Source: Fasciola hepatica (Eukaryota; Platyhelminthes; Trematoda; Plagiorchiida; Fasciolidae). From it: a stretch of DNA of 64,000 nucleotides. The notes under the pieces were generated by a model. That model saw only the letters and a program-made list of their open reading frames with translations, was not told the origin of the DNA and did no database searches. How positions within the stretch are numbered: the stretch's first letter is position 1; the number at the start of each line of letters is the position of its first letter. The stretch lies in the NCBI GenBank assembly GCA_948099385.1, contig CANUEZ040000071.1, forward strand, positions 1,302,001 through 1,366,000, in the 5' to 3' direction. The position numbers were made by a program, and so were the translations under genes. Positions 39,513 to 50,622 of this stretch are shown here, in pieces.

Positions 39513-39951
39513 CTAACGAGGCGTTTGTGCGACACTTTTCCACCGAACTTCCTCCCTTGCTTTCTTTAACTCATCCATGTTAATTGTGCCATAGCGCAGA
39601 CATAACGGGGTTTCCTTCTGCACCACATTGAGTCTTAGTGTGACCCCTAGGACTACACGAACACCTATACACAGTGGCTCTTCTAACTCCCTTTCTTTGA
39701 CGTCCTGGTGGTACCGCTTTATGACTAAATCGAGAAGAGGCGGACGCTGTCCATCTCCGTGCGTAGTGGCCGGAGCCACGTGCTGATTGGTTGCGTGCAA
39801 CTGGGCCCACCGAAGAAACCTGTAGCCAACTGATCTCCTTGGTGCGATCTCTTTTTCCCAGTTGACTTCCGGAGGGTTAAGATGCCTAATAAGAAGGTAT
39901 CTTTTGTTTGTGCAAGTACTGCTTCCAGGATCTGCAAAGGCTCGACGTCTC
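39513..39951 (-). pseudogene. CR1-G endonuclease, distal part
   Basis: Minus frames contain VEPLQILEAVLAQTKDTFLL followed by G-I-L-T-L-R-K, where relatives have G-D-I-N-L-P, so the catalytic motif is changed. Then come GDQLATGFFGGPSCTQ-like, LLDLVIKRYHQDVKERELEE and VVLGVTLRLNVVQKE blocks. The upstream part continues beyond the solo LTR at 40326-40365 (R-A-P-L-K-T-D). Confidence 0.75.
39947..39951. repeat. Target-site duplication of solo LTR, left
   Basis: GTCTC, identical to 40326-40330. Confidence 0.9.
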
Positions 39952-40325
39952 TGTAACGACCGGTTGTGGAAAATACCCCCTAAAACAATGCCGTTTCATG
40001 TTTCCTTGACATCACCTACTCATTTATACTGTTGGCTTGTCTTTATGCACCATATGTTTTCATGGACCAAAGTTTGTTCGTTCGCGGCCATCGAGCTGCT
40101 CTGTTGTATCCTATTTTGGACCTGCGTGGCACACGTGCTCCATTCTCGCACACCGCAACTTGGTACTCGTTTTCTGAGTCCCTGTGACTACATAAAGGAG
40201 GTTCGTATCTGTTTCGTATCATTATTCATTTGATAATCTAGTGTCGTGGAACCTCACGGATGATCAAGCTCTGATTTCGGGATCCGTATCAAACTTGGCA
40301 ACTTATTGCTCAAAGACATCTTACA
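39952..40325 (+). repeat. Solo BEL-type LTR
   Basis: 374 bp starting TGTAACGACC and ending CATCTTACA, flanked on both sides by GTCTC. It shares with LTRs A-C the blocks GGTTGTGGAAAAT, GGACCTGCGTG, GATAATCTAGT and TTTCGGGATCCGT but is much more diverged, so it is an older or different subfamily. No internal region remains, as expected after LTR-LTR recombination. Confidence 0.92.
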
Positions 40326-40330
40326 GTCTC
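40326..40330. repeat. Target-site duplication of solo LTR, right
   Basis: GTCTC, identical to 39947-39951. Confidence 0.9.
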
Positions 40331-40365
40331 TGTCATCTGTCTTTAGCGGTGCCCGGGTGCAAAAG

Positions 40366-43300
40366 GCCAGAAGGATTCATAAGGATTGAAGGGCCTGATA
40401 ACCGCAGTTTTCGGGTGGCCTGAGTTGCTTTGTCAGGCTGAATTCTCAATATCCTAGGTGGTCTCTTTAAGTCGTCCATTCCTGGTGAAAGTTCGGCATG
40501 GTCTGGCATTCAGTTTTGGCTGAAACTTCTGCGCTTTTTCCCGTGTTCGTAGAAACACAAAAAGGAGGCAGGGTTGGGAAGCAGTGAGGACTCCGATTTC
40601 TGATATATAGTGCGACAATCTATTTATCATAAACTGGAAAACTACGTTGTTTTAGCCCTATTCATGGGTAGGGATGATACCCAAATGCATACTTAGTGGC
40701 TATTGTGAGTTCCACGGGTCGCGCGTGGGTCTTTCTCCGGCACTCACCTTACTGTTTGACCAGTGAAGCATCCTCACCGATCGAAATACCTCACCTGCTG
40801 CTTTTATGTATTTTCTTCACGGATTTTGGTCTACTCTTCCCCACCTTAACCTTGCTGATGGTGTTTTGTGGGCATCATCCTTTCTACGATTGAGGCATTT
40901 GCATTTTCCCTTCCCGGTCATGCTGTCTTGCTTATGCTTTCTTGGGAGACAACCCTTTGGGCATTCAGTATGATAATGGTTCACAGTGACTCAAGGTAGT
41001 TTGTTTTATCGCGGTTCGATTTTACCTTCTCGCTACCGTCGACGGACCGTGAACGTCTATCTCGTTTGCGTTGATTTTTTGGCTCCGCGCTCAGGAAGTC
41101 GTTTGTTGTGCCCGATCAAGCGTGAAGAATTTATTATATTTGGTTGGGTCACAGGTCAGGTACATTTTATTTATTCTTTTTGGTAGACTGTACACTTTGT
41201 AAGGATTTTTGTCCTGACTTTGATTTCCTTTTTAACTGGATAGTGACCAAGACTCACTGTCAAGTGTGTCATTGTTATGTGCCTGTATTTTAGCTCACAA
41301 ATAATACCGTGGAATTTGCGAAGCATTGTTACTCCACATCGACTTGGGCCACGCGTTAATTTGAGGTTCCAAGGTGCCGTCCATAGGGCAGGATCCCAAC
41401 TAAGACTGATAATAATGGTGTATTTCTCGACTGTGGTCGAGAGGCACGCATGAAGTGATGGTCAGTGTCCACAAAATGAATCAGCAGGAGAAAATATCCA
41501 CAAGTTTTGCAGAGGGGTCGCTCAGTTTGGTAACAGGAAAAGGGATGTGGAGAGTTTCTTTGAGACAAAGGGACGACTGAAAACGCGGCGGATATGATTC
41601 GGTCTCGGGTCAACTGGTGCAGTAGAAGGAAACCGGCCGAATCTAAGAATATTGGGAAGGACACTTTCCTGGAGGCAGAAAATACAATGTTCACAATGAT
41701 GCTAAGAAATGGTCAGTGAAGCATACTCAAGTTTACCTGAAAACGTAATTGGTCACAAGGCAAAGGGACAGGTAAGAATTTCGTGAAGGTGGGCAGAGGG
41801 ATACAGATTTTTGAACGAGAAAAGTAATTGCACTCCCGGAGAGGTGGTATAATTTCCATGAGAGGTATCAAGTTACATCCGGTGCTGGATAGTCGCGGAT
41901 AGTGGAAGAAGGATAAGGTTCCGAGAAGGAGTAATTAGCGGGTGCAATACCGTGCCCACGAGGAACAAAACACAGCAAGAAAGAAGAGTGAAGACGTTGA
42001 CCCTAACGAAGTTACGCTAATAAAATGGCAAATGTTACTTTGTTGAGTTTTCTGTAGCTTTTTTGAACCGCGTTGGGCTTTTTAGGCGCTTCGTACTGCG
42101 GTTTATGTTCGCATATTCGTCATGAGAATGAGAAAAGCATCACTAAATTATGACTTTCCGATATTTAATTGGAAGCCTTTTCATAGCGGTCAAAATGGCT
42201 TCGACATTGGAGGGGTCTTGTAGTATTAAGTCCGCAGTAAACCCCAGCGGGGCTTATGCAGCAATGTCGGGACTTTCTGTGGGTGGAACCCGGTAACCAG
42301 GTCGTATTCGAGGCGGCTAGCTACCGGCGCGGTTGTAGACGGGCACTCAAGGAGACAAGCCCCCTGCGCGATATATTACAGCCAAGCAACACGATGCCCG
42401 GGTGGTTTTGAAATTGAAAAAGGGATGGTCGCAGTCTGGAAGTTGTTCCAGATGGGGGTTAGCATGGGCAGAATAACAGATGAAAGCGTGGAGGTTGGAA
42501 ATGAGACACAACGGTCGTACTGAAATTAGAAGTCACGGGTATTATAAGTCGTGTTCGCAAGGACTACCTACGCCTTCATTATGGGCCTAGTCATTACTTG
42601 CGAATTTGGCAGGGTACCGGGAAGTCTTATCGTTCGGGGGGGGGGGAGGTAATAGAGTCGTGGGGGTACATTGGGCGTATTGGGTCCGAGGGCTATTTGA
42701 GGAAGCAGCTGGGAAACACTAAGAACCAGAATGACAAGCTTACGTGACGGGTATAGAGACCACATGACACATCTCACACGTCTCACAGCTCTAATATCGC
42801 AAGTTGGTGTCGGGTCCTGGTCTGCGGAAGAATGCTGTTAGGCTGCACGGTAAACCGGAGAGTAGGTTGGATGCTAGGACGCAGGAAACGCCGCCTTCCT
42901 AAAAAAGGGGGGGAATAGATGAGCGTGAGCAAAAATTATGCGCTGCTTTCTCCATGTTCTTAAACATGTGTTTATGTATACATTTATATTTACATACACA
43001 TATTTAGTGCTATGATGAGACGTATTCATTTTCTGGTGTATCGACTCGTTCTCCAGTGCAGTGGGATACTAGCCAGAGCCACGGCGGCTTTGTAGCTGAC
43101 GCCAAAACACATGCTAGGCATGCACAAATGGGCATGGGTTGGTTGAAACTGAGAAGTGGAAGTGGCTAAGCATGCACGGAGGGTCCAGTTCGCTATAATT
43201 CCCGTCAGCCCCGTGCGTAAGAACCAAAAGCATGTTTAGCGGACAAGGGCGGTGTGGGGTTTCCCCTCTCGCAGGGTCGGGTCTGAGCTGATGGGAGATA

Positions 43301-44022
43301 CGCCCGTGATTGAAGGCTGCCCGTATCCTTCACAGCCCGACATCGGTGGTATTTGGAGATCAAGCTAATCGCAACAGATCTTTTTTGTCTGTTTCCCATC
43401 TTTTTCTTATAAAGGGGTGGTTAAACCTATGTAGGATTTTTCCATGGCCCCTCCGCTTGATCGTAATTTTCCGCGTATTAGTTATTTTTTCGCAACTGCT
43501 GGGAGTAGTCTGATTTCTTCAGGTGCGAGCAAATAATATTAATAATGAAAGTCTTTTCGGAGACTCCTGAGGCATTCTAGAGGTATGATCAAGTTCTTAC
43601 AAATGATGAAACTGACAGACAAAATTCGTGAAAAAGCAGTGATATGCATCACAAATGTCGGATGAATAAGCTCAGGAGAGCGTCAAATGTATGATGAACA
43701 TATGCACTCCAAAGAAAAAAAGGAAGAGTTTAAAAGAAGAAGCTGTGCTACACCGGGGCGAGGATTTCGCAGGTTTCGCTAATTTTTCATATTAGTTATT
43801 CTAGGAATATTTCACCAGCAACGTATACTGAAAGTTTCACCATTGCCATATTTAAGAAATCCGCTCTTTATTCAAACTACTAGTACCCCATAATTCGTGT
43901 GACCGACCCAGAGTTAGCTACAAAAAGAACAGCAGTAGCTGTACTTACCCGCCCCTGGGTTGTCTATCCGTTAGCCATCATTATAGATCATATTGCCTAA
44001 CACCAATATTCTGTAAAAAGAA
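40366..44022. other. No recognised gene or element
   Basis: Only short frames are present, none with a recognisable motif (the longest are about 110 codons, 41356-41694 minus, and 72 codons, 42568-42786 minus). An 11-base G run lies at 42636-42646. An AT-rich patch with TACA/TATA steps lies at about 42,960-43,010. GGCATGCACAA and AGCATGCACGG occur about 55 bases apart near 43,118-43,182. Nothing shows a splice-bounded exon that I can defend. Confidence 0.5.
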
Positions 44023-45423
44023 ATGGCGAGGTCAATGAGCAAACTGTCTCAACCAATGGCTTCTCGAGCTTCGGCAAATCAGAAACCCAAACGATCTGAA
44101 CACAAAGATACCTCCATGATGATAGAAATATTTTAGGAAGCCAGTAGAAGAGCCAGTGCCATTGAAAGTAACTTGGCAAGTGTGTCTACCCAGATCGCGT
44201 CGGTTGGTAATATATTATCAAAACTAACACCACTAACCTAACTTCCTCAGCCCTCGGCACTTCCTGGTCCCCAGAACCTAATGACAGCCAGTAAGTTTCT
44301 TGACTCAGTGGCATCGAAAATCCTGCGACGGCTGCAGAATGCAAAAGATGCAGTTGTCTTCAACATCTTTGATCGGCTAGACATCACATTGGTTAAACCT
44401 ACTATCCTTCAAGTTTCGGGCATGGCCCACTTTCCACGTCACTGCTGAAGATTAAGAAAAAGGTCACAAAAGCACTCTTGTCCCTTCTATTTCAATTTCC
44501 TGATGAAAGAGTTGCTAGAGAATTCATCACTAAGCAGCTTATAGTGGCAACTACTTCACAGTTTGAATTATTCAAGATACAAGCTGACGGAACGCCACTG
44601 CAAAGAAAAGTGATAAGAAGTGCCGCTAAAATTCCAATCGCTTTGACATTAAGATCCAGGAGTCACGCTCTTCCCCAAGCCCTTTACCAAGGATCAACAA
44701 AACCCTAACTCTTCTACCCCTAGAAGATCAACAGGGTTAGCTGAACTAGACGTATCTTTCCCCACCTCCCCACAGCTACTCCAGCCAAAACGACAACATA
44801 TTTCGACAACACCTCATATTGCTCCTCCAGCTCCGAACGACCGTTCCGTGGGACTTCAAGTTCTCAATGTAAAAGAGCCCGCAGCTCTAATATCTGTCCC
44901 AATAGGCCCCCGTTTGGAAATTAATGAAACCCCATGCGTGCCACTCGTGTGCCACATGTCACTGACAATAAATAACCGTCCGGAAGGGAGGGTCAACGAG
45001 AGGTTAGCTGCCAAGGCTAAGTCTTCGTGCGGGCATACGATACGGGGACGCATGAACAATGACAATGATCGCTCCTTCTCTAGACCAAATTCGTCACCGA
45101 CCAACTTCCCTCATTTGGGATACCCTCGTATCTCTCAGCACATGAAACAAAATAGCACTTCCAAGATTATGATACAACAACAATGGGGCCATACCCGTAA
45201 TAAAAATAGATGGCCTGATGAGCAAACCGCGTTCATACTTAACTCCGGACTAATGGAACCTTCCCATCAGCCTAATCTCCCATTTCTTCCATCGTTCCTA
45301 CCTCCCCCTCCGTTAAATTATCGGAGCGCATCGCATATCCTCCCATCTACCAGCGGGTACCCCATATCTAGACAAAGTGCCCATTTTTTCCATACGTACC
45401 GTAGACAGAACATAGCCCCATAA
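44023..45423 (+). pseudogene. F2 ORF1, broken
   Basis: From an ATG near 44,023: KLSQPMASRASANQKPKRSE, a stop, then a heptad-like stretch (IESNLASVSTQIASVGNIL). After a shift comes LQNAKDAVVFNIFDRLDITL and the C-R-R-L-R-K-like block, then PLLFQFPDERVAREFITKQL (44478-44708). This resembles the RNA-binding ORF1 domain (N-A-V-V-F-N and R-P-L-L-F-x-F blocks) of flatworm LINEs. The last part, 44848-45423, is an open 191-codon frame with a Pro-rich end (FLPSFLPPPPLNYRS). Several shifts break it. Confidence 0.65.
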
Positions 45424-45430
45424 CCTAGAT

Positions 45431-46324
45431 ATGCCCCATATGAACCGTTCTAATCGGCCGTATAGTATCGTAATACCTAATACCCTGTCATTTAACACTC
45501 CACATGCGGACCCAAGTCCTTCCCTTGCGAGTGACAACTTAAGCGGGCTTGCATCCTGCGCTGATGATTCCTTTCTGGTTGAATGCAGCTGTCAACGAAC
45601 GGCGAGTACTAATATCAATGATAAGGTAGAAAACACTGGAATTTTCACATTGCTAGTGGTCAATGCACGCCCTATTAGGGACAAAATCCAGTACATACGA
45701 TCGGCCTCACTAACAAACGACTATAACTTTATTTTAGTGACGGAATCTTGGTTGTCGGACTCCTATCTAGTAGAGGACATTGAGGTACTCGGCTACGAAT
45801 CCTTCGACAAAGGAAGAACGCACCAACGTGGTGGAGGCCGTCTAATGTATGTAAAGGAAACTATCAGGGCGACAAGCTTTCAGCCTCCTATCCTGGAAGG
45901 CATTGTTGACTCTGTATGGCTGAACGTTGAAATCGAACGTCAAGAACTGATACTAGGTTGCGTTTACCGTCCGTCTGGTTCTGACGGCTTCCTGCAAATT
46001 ATTGAGGCTCTCAACTTTATTGGTGATCTTAAAGTAGGCCCAAAATTGATAGCCGGTGACTTTAATGCACCAGAAATATGCTGGATATTACTCACAGCAC
46101 CACGCCATTTACTACAGTTTTTGAATGCAATTCACCTAGGAGGATGGAAGCAACACGTCACGTCCCCAACCAGACGCGATCACACTCTTGACTTAATCTT
46201 GTCACTAGGATTAACCCAGGTAATAACAAAAGTTCAGAACAACATACCCGGGAGTGCTCACGTAACTGTCCACTCCCGCATAAACCATATCATAAGGCTA
46301 ACTGGAATATACTGCATTCTCTGA
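45431..46324 (+). CDS. F2 endonuclease
   Basis: A 297-codon frame contains LLVVNARPIRDKIQYIRSAS, NFILVTESWLSDSYLVEDIE (metal-binding glutamate in T-E-S-W), RTHQRGGGRLMYVKETIRA, LILGCVYRPSGSDGF, KLIAGDFNAPEICW (catalytic G-D-F-N) and RRDHTLDLILSLGLTQV. The distal S-D-H motif reads G-S-A-H here, a loss of the key aspartate. The frame ends at a stop soon after. It would nick target DNA in an active element. Confidence 0.88.
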   Translation: MPHMNRSNRPYSIVIPNTLSFNTPHADPSPSLASDNLSGLASCADDSFLVECSCQRTASTNINDKVENTGIFTLLVVNARPIRDKIQYIRSASLTNDYNFILVTESWLSDSYLVEDIEVLGYESFDKGRTHQRGGGRLMYVKETIRATSFQPPILEGIVDSVWLNVEIERQELILGCVYRPSGSDGFLQIIEALNFIGDLKVGPKLIAGDFNAPEICWILLTAPRHLLQFLNAIHLGGWKQHVTSPTRRDHTLDLILSLGLTQVITKVQNNIPGSAHVTVHSRINHIIRLTGIYCIL

Positions 46325-46478
46325 TACGCAGCCAAAATCGGGACACTTTCTTTTTAAGTGCAGATCCTCAGCTGGTGCCAGATTAACTCAACTCTATCTT
46401 TGAATGATGCCTCAACCGAATAACCCCGTCACAAGGGTCGTCAATCCGTCCTAAAACAATAAGTTATCTCGTTTCAAC

Positions 46479-48559
46479 TTGAATTTAAGTAGATTCCAAA
46501 GTGTTTATCTTAAAACAAGGGACTTTTCACTGTTTATACAGTTAAATCGCTTGGCTGAAACGACAAAACTGTACTTTGAGAGTGGAATAATACAACAGGA
46601 GCACAGGGCCTTACTTGGTTTCATAAAAGTCGATATTCTTGCAAAACTGATGAAGTCGAGGAACCCCAAAACAACTTCATTTATCTCTTCTATCTCTTTC
46701 AATAACAAGTGCATCGACAAACCGCTGGACAGAAGCGCTTACCACGTTTTTTTGCTTCTCTCTTAACTAGTGACACAGCACCACTTTTCTACAATCCACC
46801 AGTACCATCATATGAGCCACTTACTTCTGTAACATTCCTGCCCTCCAAAATCGAGCCTTCAATTTCAAATACCAGAATGTCTTTCCACCCCGAACTGGAC
46901 TCGGTACCATCGACCATCTTTAAATTGGGCGGCCCATACATCCCAATTCTTTCATCGAATTTATTCAATTTGTCTATGCGCTTTAGTTGGTACCCTATAC
47001 AGTGGAAAACATCGGTTAATATTTCAATTCATAAGAAGGGAACACGGGAGGACCCGGCCAACTATCGGCCTGCGAATCATGCCCCAGTAGTATCGAGGAT
47101 TATGGAAAGACTAATGAAAGTTAAACTGACAGATCACCTCCTGAAAAATCAGCTTATAAGTGAAAATCATCACGGTTTCCTAAAACGTCTATCCTGCGCA
47201 ACTTGCATGACTGAATTCCTGAACCTTATTACTATAGTTGCCAGTGACTGTAAGGCAGTGATCTCAGTTTTTTTAGACATGTCTAAAGCCTTCGACCGGA
47301 TGTCTCACATTCGTTCGTTGTCATAGGCTAAGGCATACGGCATTGTTGACCCACTATATGCCTGGCTAGAATCGTACTCGTCCTCGCGCAGTCGAGTGGT
47401 AAACGTTGATGGCACAATTTCCACACCCTGCTCCGTAACCTGCGGTGTGATCCAAGGTAGTGTACTGCGCCCGTTGTTGTTTCTCATGTACATAAATGAT
47501 AAATTTACCGTGGTTCGCCATGGAACCCCGTTTTTATTTGCTGATGATGTAAAGTTGTTTTACACCTCCGACCAAAATTCATTGGATAATACTATAGCGA
47601 AAATATCCGAGGACTTACGGATGCTCAGTTCGTGGTGTACCTATTAGGCAATGAAGTTCTCGGCGGACAAAAGCTGAATTCTTACATACAAGTGTCATGC
47701 CCCTCCCTAAACGTTTGGTATAGGTGGTCATCTGATTCCCAACAAATCCTCAATACGTGACCCGGAAATATACTACTCCTGTTCGTCCAACTTCTGGGAG
47801 CAAACGGACATTCAAATTGCTAGATCCCGCAGATTAAAAGGACTTGTTCACAAAACACTCCGGTTGCGTGAAAGTAAACTCAGTGTCCATACAGCACACG
47901 TTAGACCATTGCTAGGGCATAGTTCAATAGTTGGCTCCAACATGCGTCAGATTGACAGGATTGCCACTAAAAATGTTCAGCACACCTTAACTAAACAAAG
48001 AATTGACTATTCGTCTAGTCTCAACTATAAACAGCCCTGTGACCTGCTACACCTCGAACCTCTTGGGCTCCGGCGGATGAAGAAAAACTTGTCCCCTTTC
48101 CACTCACTATTAAAATATAGATCCCGCAAAGCCTCCCCTGTGGTTCGGGACCCATTAAGCTTAAGGTATTTGTTACAACATAGCAGTCATTCGGTCATTG
48201 TTCCGCCCTCGAGAACCAGCCTACGGTCCAATTTCTTTATTGTTAAATATTCACAAACGTGGAATAAACTTCCACCAAATGTCCGCACAATAGGCCAGTT
48301 GCCGAGATTTAAAGAGGGATTAAACAGAAGGCTTGATGTCCTGACGCTCGTATCAAACAGTGATCCATACACTTCCGAGGAGCGAGCATACGAAGTTGGT
48401 TTGAGTTACTGGCACGCGGGTCTGAGTCAGGGGCCACGAGACCTGCGCACCACACAAGTCGCCGTATATATCACTCAAGTTTTATTAATCTTCCGTGCAC
48501 AAACTTGTGTTTTGCAAAGTCGAACAATCCCCAAAGTAGTTTCACTTTCTAGATACTAG
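46479..48559 (+). pseudogene. F2 linker and reverse transcriptase
   Basis: 46479-46766 is linker. 46709-47326 has KKGTREDPANYRPANHAPVV, NHHGFLKRLSCATCMTEFLN and ISVFLDMSKAFDRMSHIRSL (first palm aspartate), then a stop. 47396-47647 has GVIQGSVLRPLLFLMYINDK and FLFADDVKLFYTSD (FADD intact), then a stop. 47864-48559 has the C-terminal blocks KNVQHTLTKQRIDYSSSLNY, PSRTSLRSNFFIVKYSQTWN and KLPPNVRTIGQLPRF. The thumb between 47,648 and 47,863 is frameshifted. Confidence 0.88.
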
Positions 48560-48780
48560 GGGTTTCTCTTTACCAATGACCGTCCCATTCACCTCCAACA
48601 CCTAAACGTCCCCCAAAATGGCTCCATGTTGCACTCCAGTCTCCACCACTGTCTACCCACAGCCGAGCAATACAACCCCCCCTCTCTGCCAGCAGCCATC
48701 CACGCTCTGGTCTGTCTGCCAAACGAGCAAACAAACCGCCAGCTTCAAACACGCCACCCAGCACCGACCAGCCAACTGCA

Positions 48781-49650
48781 ATGTTGTCTCCCAGCGCTTC
48801 GGCCACAACGTCATCCTCGTCACCTGTTGCTCCCAGTGGCCAAAACCTCGTCTGCACTGACATTGTCACGCTCCCATCTTTAATCGACAGTCGACATAAG
48901 ACCTCTCGCGCTCCAGCTAACCTGCCTACTACCCATTCACGACCCCCACCTCGGCCATACACACGAAATCTCGTCGCTCACCCTAGCGCTAGCCTACCAG
49001 CGCATTTATTTGGTCCCCCGGAGATCCGCTTACCCCTCTGCTACATCCCACACCCACAAACCCAGACCCCGCCGTCTTCACGTCCACAGAAGCAGTACCA
49101 TATCACAAATTTTCCACTTAATGTACCGCCTCCAAACTCGAACCATGCAGGACGAGTTACCAGCATCGTTGCCAACGGGCACCACAACATGTGGCCCGTG
49201 CCTGGCCATTTTCCGTCTCATGGTGTGCCCCATCTGAACCCTCCGCAGCTTCAACATCCTCTGCTCCCTTACCACCTAACATCGCCGTATTCTACTCCGA
49301 CACTACTGCACGTTATGCCAACTGACCCTTCACACCAAGGCCCCTTTCATCAGCAGCCCTTTCGCTACTACTCCACCCCCTCACACCCTTTCTATGGAGC
49401 CTTGTGAGATGCCTGCCACCTCAATAAACTCTGTCCAAAACATCATACCTGTTCCATTAAAATCCCACTTACCCTGCCTTTCGTCCCTCTCCTCACAAGG
49501 CCTCCATCAAAACCATGGCTGCCCCTCCCCTACTGCTCCCCGCCCCCTTACTGACCCCCTGGCATCCTTACTAACTCTCCCCCGATCCATACCTGTTTTG
49601 CCTCAAAGGTCCCACCTAGAGTCACCATACCCCCTCCAGATCTATTAGCC
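48781..49650 (+). CDS. F1 ORF1, Pro/His/Ser-rich
   Basis: Two overlapping frames (48781-49407 and 49394-49648) encode low-complexity Pro/His/Ser-rich protein (NLPTTHSRPPPRPYTRNLVA, HGVPHLNPPQLQHPLLPYHL). There is no cysteine cluster or RNA-binding domain that I recognise. It occupies the ORF1 position before the endonuclease. F3 (63.0-64.0 kb, minus) has the same composition in the same place, so it is a family trait, but its coding status is uncertain. Confidence 0.5.
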
Positions 49651-49677
49651 CGCGTTACAATAACACCTCAGCATCCA

Positions 49678-50616
49678 GTGTTAATCTCTACTGAACATCA
49701 TCAGTGTTCGGCCCAATGTACAATGTGCGGCGATAAGGATAGAGCAGTCCAAAATGAAGTAGCAACTCACATCCAGTCTTCCTGCATGGATGACCCGCCC
49801 ATTGATCACCGCCTTGCCACGCACACCTTGGCTACCAAATCCACTGACGCTTCCAAGCCTCCTACAGAAATCCTTACCATAGCACTATTCAACTCCCGTT
49901 CCATCTTGAATAACCTTTCCGCTATAAAGAGACTGGCTGTCGTCCACAACTTCGACAAAATCCTGATTACTGAGACTTGGCTCACCGAGAACATACCTTC
50001 TAACCAAATATCACCGATCGGTTATCAAAACTTCAGGACTCAACGAATCTACCGCCGCGGTGGAGGTTGCATGGGGTATGTCAAGAGCAGCCTATCTACC
50101 ACCCTACTGGAAAATACCGTGCTGGCAAATGTTGAAGATTCTATATGGTTTACAGTTTCTTTATCCCAGATGAGCATAGTTGTGGGTTGTATATATCGAC
50201 CCCCCAGAAACGACACTTCCACATTTAATCCCATCATTGATGCATTTAATTACATCGCTGACCTGACATTTAGAGGTAAATTTATAGCAGGCGACTTCAA
50301 TGCCATGGGCGTGAACTGGTCCTCCTTTTCTGCCTCCTACAAGTATTTGCAATTTGCCTCATGCATTTGCCTGGGCCACTGGGCCCAACATGTAAAACAA
50401 CCTACCAGAAAGAATAACATCCTTGATCTGATATTTACTCTGGGTTTCACGAACGTCTCTGCCTCCGTACTAAACGACTACACAGGCAGCGACCATAAAA
50501 TCGTTAGTTGCAGATTTCAAGTCAAGCCACGTACTGTTAGCCTACCATGTAACGGTCCCTCCTTCCGTCACTTTAAATGGGACCATATCCCCTCTCAAAT
50601 TCGCTCCAGAAACTGA
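49678..50616 (+). CDS. F1 endonuclease
   Basis: A 312-codon frame contains ALFNSRSILNNLSAIKRLAV, KILITETWLTENIPSNQISP (T-E-T-W), RIYRRGGGCMGYVKSSLS, IVVGCIYRPPRND, KFIAGDFNAMGVNW (G-D-F-N), NILDLIFTLGFTNVS and TGSDHKIVSCRF (the S-D-H catalytic pair intact). All standard motifs of an apurinic-like LINE endonuclease are present. The frame ends with two stops just beyond, at the start of the linker, so the polyprotein is interrupted there. Confidence 0.92.
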   Translation: MLISTEHHQCSAQCTMCGDKDRAVQNEVATHIQSSCMDDPPIDHRLATHTLATKSTDASKPPTEILTIALFNSRSILNNLSAIKRLAVVHNFDKILITETWLTENIPSNQISPIGYQNFRTQRIYRRGGGCMGYVKSSLSTTLLENTVLANVEDSIWFTVSLSQMSIVVGCIYRPPRNDTSTFNPIIDAFNYIADLTFRGKFIAGDFNAMGVNWSSFSASYKYLQFASCICLGHWAQHVKQPTRKNNILDLIFTLGFTNVSASVLNDYTGSDHKIVSCRFQVKPRTVSLPCNGPSFRHFKWDHIPSQIRSRN

Positions 50617-50622
50617 GACTAG

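Larger units (their letters stand above)
37841..40365 (-). mobile_element. CR1-like LINE G, truncated, with a solo LTR inside
   Basis: A minus-strand CR1-like element spans from the endonuclease (40,365) to the RT thumb, where it is cut at 37,841 by LTR C. The solo LTR 39952-40325 interrupts the endonuclease; without it and one duplication the frame is continuous (A-P-L-K-T-D-D-R-D then V-E-P-L-Q-I-L-E-A). Many stops and shifts show that it is older than unit 2, whose protein it resembles throughout. Confidence 0.82.
44023..48560 (+). mobile_element. LINE F2 (Pro-rich ORF1 type), decayed
   Basis: A plus-strand LINE of about 4.5 kb has ORF1 remnants (44,023-45,423), an endonuclease (45,431-46,324), a linker (46,479-46,766) and an RT in three frames (46,709-48,559). 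The order and motifs fit a CR1/Jockey-type LINE, distinct from the CR1-like units at 19-29 kb. Stops and shifts occur in each block. It is followed immediately by related element F1 in the same orientation. Confidence 0.85.
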
